From Acidimicrobiia bacterium (GTDB lineage Bacteria; Actinomycetota; Acidimicrobiia; Acidimicrobiales; Bin134): DNA of 9,770 nucleotides. Below, piece by piece: positions 6,087 through 9,770 of the stretch; position 1 is the stretch's first letter; each line of letters starts with the position of its first letter. The notes under the pieces were generated by a model. That model worked only from the letters and a program-made list of their open reading frames with translations. It did no database searches and was not told where the DNA came from. The stretch lies in the NCBI GenBank assembly GCA_009843565.1, contig VYDF01000290.1:1-9770 (forward strand). Reading direction: 5' to 3'. The position numbers were made by a program, and so were the translations under genes.

Positions 6087-6368
6087 CCGGGCGTTCCTGT
6101 GCTTTCGGGCGGGTTCTTCCTGTAGTTCCCCGCCGTCGGAGTTTCGACCGAGCGCCCCGGCCGGTGTCGAGCCCTGGACGGGCCCGGCACAGCCCGAGGC
6201 GGAGCGGGTGCGAGTGCGCCGGCTCTGAGTGAGCGGTGGAGCTGTCAGCGGAAAGCCGGGATGCTTGTCCGGTCGCTTTGCCAGCAGGGGTTTGCGACCG
6301 GTTGCGACCGGCGGGCGCGGGGAGGATGTGCGCTCGTTTGGAGGCGGACGTGAAAGGCGGTCGCAGGG
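6087..6368. other. Relaxase upstream region, candidate promoter and oriT zone
   Basis: This 282-bp gap lies between the coiled-coil/HTH gene and the relaxase. It contains the repeat cluster at 6269-6311 and a possible CCGGCT/AGCCGG pair around 6215-6260 that could form only a weak stem. Origins of transfer often lie next to the relaxase gene and contain inverted repeats, so this is the best candidate in the window, but no nic consensus could be recognised. AAAGGCGG at about 6353-6360 may be the relaxase ribosome-binding site. Confidence 0.4.
6269..6311 (+). promoter_or_regulatory. Two exact tandem TTGCGACCGG copies plus an inverted half-site upstream of the relaxase
   Basis: TTGCGACCGG occurs at 6292-6301 and again at 6302-6311, exact and adjacent. 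CCGGTCGC lies inverted at 6269-6276, giving an 8-bp perfect stem with GCGACCGG at 6294-6301. The inverted decamers here (6269-6278 and 6292-6301) have a 13-bp spacer, the same as between 1685-1694 and 1708-1717. The cluster ends 57 bp upstream of the relaxase start. It could be an operator for a transfer repressor or a relaxosome-protein site in oriT. The sequence pattern is certain; the function is inferred. Confidence 0.65.
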
Positions 6369-9300
6369 GTGCTCTCCATCGCGAAAGTCGGACCGGGCCA
6401 CGCCGAGTATTTCACTTCGCCCAGCGCGGCCGGGGTGTTTTCGCCGGCTCCTGGCGGCCAGGCCTGCTATTACACCGACTCGGGCGAGCAGCCCGGTGTG
6501 TGGGCGGCGGCGGGCGCGATGGGGGTGTCTCCGGGCGGCGCGGTCACCACTGACGGGCTCAAATCGATGCTGGCGGGCTGCGATCCCGTCTCGGGCGAGC
6601 AGCTCGGGCGGCGGATCGACCCGGGCGGCACGTTCGTCGACCGGTTGGGCATCACACGCCTGCGCAAGGCTGTCGGCGGGTTCGACCTGACCTATTCGCT
6701 GCCCAAGTCGGTGTCGGCGGCGTGGGCACTGGCTGGCGAGGCGACCCGCGAACAGATCGAGGAGGCCTGGTCGCTGTCGGTGCGGTCGGTGATCGCCTAT
6801 GTGCAGGACAACGGGGTCGCCTCCCGGTCGGGGGCGGGAGGGACGATGGTCGAGGAGGTGCCCGAGGGGGCGGCCGTCGCCCGTTTCGACCACTACACGT
6901 CGCGCTCGGGCGATCCGCAGCTGCACTCGCATCTGGTGGTGGCCAACCGAGTGCGCTGCGGGGACGGCAAGTGGCGCACCCTCGACGGCAGGGCGCTGTA
7001 CGCATCGGCCAAGGCCGCCAGCATGGTGGGCGGCGCGGTGCTGCGCGCCGAGCTTTCGCGGCGGCTGGGCTGGTCGTGGGACCGCATTGACGACCGGCTC
7101 CACGCCGATGTGGCAGGAAGCCCCGGGCATCTGATCGAGACCTGGTCTTCGCGCAGGCGCGACACGGCCCGCGAGGCTGGGCAAAGGGTGCGCCGGTTCG
7201 AGGCCGACACCGGCCGCGAGCCGACCGCGCAGGAGCGCATCGAGATCTGGAACCGGGCCGCGGTCGCAACGCGGGAGGCGAAGAAGCTGCTGGGCCTCGA
7301 CGGCGACCCGCACCAGCGATGGCGGGCCGAGGCCGCCCAGTTGGGCATCGACCCCGCTGAGACGGTGGCGGGGTATCGCACGGCGCGACGCGTCGAGCGC
7401 GACGCATACGACCGCCCCGAAGTAGTCGTGGACGGTCCTCAGCTCGCCCTGGACGGCGAAATGTTGGACCTGCTGTTGGCCGCCGCCGAGGACTCGGCCA
7501 CCAGTCTGTCCGATGTCGATTTGGACGCGGTGGTCTATGCGGCGGTCAACGCCGCTCCCGGCTGCGCTGCTGTGGGCCGCGCCGGCGACGAGATCGCTGC
7601 CGCGACCGCCAAAGCGCTGCGGGATCGGCTGGAGCAGCGGCTGGTGCGATGTGACGGCCGGTGGTGGTCGCCGGGCCTGGTCGCCGCCGAGCAGGCCGCC
7701 GCGGCGTGGCTGGCGTCGCCGGTGCCCGTCGACGATGCCGCCGTCGAGCGCATCGACATCGGCGGGCTCGGCGGCGACCAGGCCCTAGCCGCTGAGGGGT
7801 TGATCGCCACAACCACGGCGGGCAGCGTGCTGATCGGCCCGGCGGGGTCGGGCAAGACCACCGCGTTGGCCCGCATAGCCGCCGCGGTCGGACACGACCG
7901 GATCATCGCCGCGGCGCCGACTGCGGTGGCGGCAGGCACACTCGGGGCTGCGCTGGGCACGGCGTCGAGCACCGTGGCGCTCATCAACGCGTCGGGCGAG
8001 CCGATCCCCGAGGGCGGATGGGTGATCGCAGACGAGGCCGGCCAGCTCAGCACCAGGGACTTGGCCGCGCTGTGCGGCAAGGCCGCGGCCGCCGGCGCCC
8101 GGGTGGTGCTGGTGGGCGACCCGGCCCAGCAGGGCTCGGTGTCGGCGGGCGGCATGTTCGACGCGCTGGCCGCCTCCAACGCGCTGCCCTCATTCATGCT
8201 CAACCAGCTCTGGCGGTTCGACGACCCCGCCGAGGCGAAAGCAACCGCCGCGATCCACCGCTGCCACAAGCAAGGGCTCGACTACCACCGCGACCGCGGC
8301 CGGATCACCGACGGCGCCAGTGACGACGCCGCAGCGGCCGCCGCGGACTGGTGGGAGCTCCACCGCCACTGCACCACCGTCATCAGCACCCCGACTGTGG
8401 AGCTGGCCCGCCAGATCAACGCCGAGATCGCCGAGCGCCGCGCCCGGACCGGCGAGACCGGCGAGAAGGTGGCCGGGGCGGGCGACCGGGCAATCCGCGT
8501 CGGCGACATCGTGACCACACGGCGAAACGACCGGCTCCGCCGCGCCAGCGACGGGCTGGCGGTGCGCAACGGCGACCGCTGGGCGGTGACCGCCGCCGCC
8601 GAACGAGGCGATCTGGCATTGGAGCACCTGGACCGCCAGGCCCAGGCCACCGTCACCGCGGCGTACGCCGCCAAGCACGTCGATCTCGGCTATGCGATCA
8701 CCCAGACCAGAGCCCAGAGCACCACCGTCGACGCGTCGCTCACCGTGATCTGCGGGTCGACGGGGCGCGACCAGCTCTACGTCGGTCTGTCGCGGGGCCG
8801 CGCCGGGAACTGGCTGCACATCATCACCGACACGCCCGCCGCCGACCCAGAGATCGCTCCCGACCACACCACCCCCGACAAGGTCATCGAGGCCGTGTTC
8901 TCACGGCGGCACGGCTGGGCCACCGCCACCGACGTCACCGCCCCGGCCATGGCCCTCGACGACGCCAAAGCCCACCTCGCAACCATCGCCGCTAGACCGA
9001 TCCGGTCGCTTCCCCGCGCCGCCGGCCACGACGCGGCCTCGCTGGTAGTACGACGCGACCTCGCCGCCCAGCGGGCCCGTGCCGAGGGCATCGACCATCA
9101 CGTCGCCGACGAGATCGACGACTGGCTCGCCGGCCTCAACGAAACCGACCCCCACAGCGCCGCGCTCGAAGACCAGCAGATGCTCGAGGCCGAAGCCCGC
9201 CTGCTCGAACACATCGACCGTCTCGTCCCGGCCAGCCTCTCCCCGACAGCCAGACCACCGGAACCGGCCGAAGGCGAGCGCCGGCCCACGCTGGGGGCGA

Positions 9301-9770
9301 TCCGCAAGGCGCGGGGACTGCTCGACAACGACTTCCGCCACATCGACCCGCAAGCCCTCGAACAGATCAAGCAGAGCAACCAGCAGACCGCCGCCACCGG
9401 CCCGCCCGACAACCCGTGGCTCGTCGAGCTTTGGGCGCTGTACCAGCGGGCCAGCGCCCACGGGCGCGACCATCTCGCCCCCACCATCGCCGCGATCTGC
9501 GACGCTCCCGCCCGCCGGCGCATCGAAGCGCTCACCGGCTGCCAGCCCCCGATGGGGCGCGTCGCTGCCTGGGCCGAACAAGTCCGGGCCGCCGTCGCCG
9601 CCCGGCGCAAAGCCCGCCACCACAGCCCCCTCGACGACCTCACCGCACAGCGGGCCGCCAAAGTCGCCCAAGCCTGCGCCGCCGACGCACAGCGCCTGCT
9701 AGAAGCCGATACGCAGCGCTGGCAAGCCGCCATCGACGACTGGGCCGACAGCGGCTGCGCAACTCGGCAC
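6369..9770 (+). CDS. TrwC/TraI-type MOBF relaxase with RecD-like helicase (3' end outside window)
   Basis: 1134 codons are in the window with no stop. The GTG start gives VLSIAKVGPGHAEYF, the usual opening of TrwC relaxases (MLSI.K...), with AAAGGCGG upstream. Candidate catalytic tyrosines are Y34-Y35 in CYYTDSGEQPGVW. The metal site is H175 in FDHYTS with H186 and H188 in DPQLHSHLVVANRV; the 11- and 2-residue spacing is that of TrwC-family three-histidine sites. The helicase half has Walker A IGPAGSGKTT (K496), Walker B VIADEAGQLS, motif III VLVGDPAQQGSVS, LNQLWRF, YAITQTRAQSTTVDASL and an arginine-finger-type LYVGLSRGR (R809). The relaxase nicks oriT, stays bound to the strand by a tyrosine and unwinds it into the recipient. 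The region after about 850 is long, charged and without a recognised domain. The gene looks intact and indicates a conjugative or mobilisable element. Confidence 0.95.
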   Translation, partial: MLSIAKVGPGHAEYFTSPSAAGVFSPAPGGQACYYTDSGEQPGVWAAAGAMGVSPGGAVTTDGLKSMLAGCDPVSGEQLGRRIDPGGTFVDRLGITRLRKAVGGFDLTYSLPKSVSAAWALAGEATREQIEEAWSLSVRSVIAYVQDNGVASRSGAGGTMVEEVPEGAAVARFDHYTSRSGDPQLHSHLVVANRVRCGDGKWRTLDGRALYASAKAASMVGGAVLRAELSRRLGWSWDRIDDRLHADVAGSPGHLIETWSSRRRDTAREAGQRVRRFEADTGREPTAQERIEIWNRAAVATREAKKLLGLDGDPHQRWRAEAAQLGIDPAETVAGYRTARRVERDAYDRPEVVVDGPQLALDGEMLDLLLAAAEDSATSLSDVDLDAVVYAAVNAAPGCAAVGRAGDEIAAATAKALRDRLEQRLVRCDGRWWSPGLVAAEQAAAAWLASPVPVDDAAVERIDIGGLGGDQALAAEGLIATTTAGSVLIGPAGSGKTTALARIAAAVGHDRIIAAAPTAVAAGTLGAALGTASSTVALINASGEPIPEGGWVIADEAGQLSTRDLAALCGKAAAAGARVVLVGDPAQQGSVSAGGMFDALAASNALPSFMLNQLWRFDDPAEAKATAAIHRCHKQGLDYHRDRGRITDGASDDAAAAAADWWELHRHCTTVISTPTVELARQINAEIAERRARTGETGEKVAGAGDRAIRVGDIVTTRRNDRLRRASDGLAVRNGDRWAVTAAAERGDLALEHLDRQAQATVTAAYAAKHVDLGYAITQTRAQSTTVDASLTVICGSTGRDQLYVGLSRGRAGNWLHIITDTPAADPEIAPDHTTPDKVIEAVFSRRHGWATATDVTAPAMALDDAKAHLATIAARPIRSLPRAAGHDAASLVVRRDLAAQRARAEGIDHHVADEIDDWLAGLNETDPHSAALEDQQMLEAEARLLEHIDRLVPASLSPTARPPEPAEGERRPTLGAIRKARGLLDNDFRHIDPQALEQIKQSNQQTAATGPPDNPWLVELWALYQRASAHGRDHLAPTIAAICDAPARRRIEALTGCQPPMGRVAAWAEQVRAAVAARRKARHHSPLDDLTAQRAAKVAQACAADAQRLLEADTQRWQAAIDDWADSGCATRH

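Noticed and set aside
5814..7313. Long minus-strand open frame (499 codons) opposite the coiled-coil gene and relaxase
   Set aside because: It is an antisense shadow of two well-supported genes; its sequence is Arg/Pro/Ala/Gly-rich without recognisable motifs, usual for GC-rich DNA.
8190..9671. Minus-strand open frames of about 225 and 256 codons opposite the relaxase C-terminal half
   Set aside because: They are antisense to the relaxase frame, lack motifs, and have Gly/Val/Ala-rich shadow composition.

Overview
The window is GC-rich DNA with strong G/C third-position bias, GTG starts and one apparently leaderless gene. Together with a TrwC-type relaxase-helicase and a winged-helix family with the motif SPYVEKYW..LGPT, this points to an actinomycetote. 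An uncultured acidimicrobial-type lineage is a guess from general family resemblance only. The content looks like the maintenance and mobilisation section of a plasmid or integrative conjugative element: ParA-like genes, putative DNA-binding proteins, phosphoesterases and a relaxase. No rRNA, tRNA, transposase, integrase or CRISPR array was seen.

Layout. (1) 1-1630, minus strand: an operon-like pair. A 311-aa protein with a DUF1444-like body comes first, then a degenerate ParA/MinD-like ATPase that runs off the left edge. (2) 1631-1925: a divergent control region with a perfect 10-bp hairpin and repeats of TTGCGACCGG. (3) 1926-2708, plus strand: a calcineurin-like metallophosphoesterase. (4) 4501-2758, minus strand: a winged-helix-like protein followed by a second degenerate ParA-like gene. 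That ParA gene is split by a one-base frameshift near 3536 and encodes a fused C-terminal domain. (5) 4502-4706: a divergent control region with a 16-bp perfect palindrome built from the same repeat. (6) 4707-5309, plus: a second, different metallophosphoesterase. (7) 5310-5687: a strikingly T-poor stretch with a long open frame but no good start codon. (8) 5688-6086, plus: a small coiled-coil/HTH protein that appears leaderless. (9) 6087-6368: a relaxase upstream region with two exact tandem copies of TTGCGACCGG, a candidate operator or oriT region. (10) 6369 to the right edge, plus: a TrwC relaxase with a RecD-like helicase, 1134 codons in the window and unfinished.

Three observations connect the window. 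The TTGCGACCGG/CCGGTCGCAA element lies in three intergenic regions, upstream of the DUF1444-like/ParA operon, the winged-helix/ParA operon and the relaxase, which suggests one regulator controls maintenance and transfer genes. Both ParA-like proteins keep the signature lysine, the A' aspartate and Walker B, but lack the P-loop lysine. About 76 residues at the C-terminus of one ParA-like protein align without gaps to the N-terminus of the 311-aa protein encoded beside the other ParA, so the same module appears once fused and once as a separate polypeptide. These point to an uncharacterised ParA-like system on a mobile element; its function cannot be read from sequence alone.
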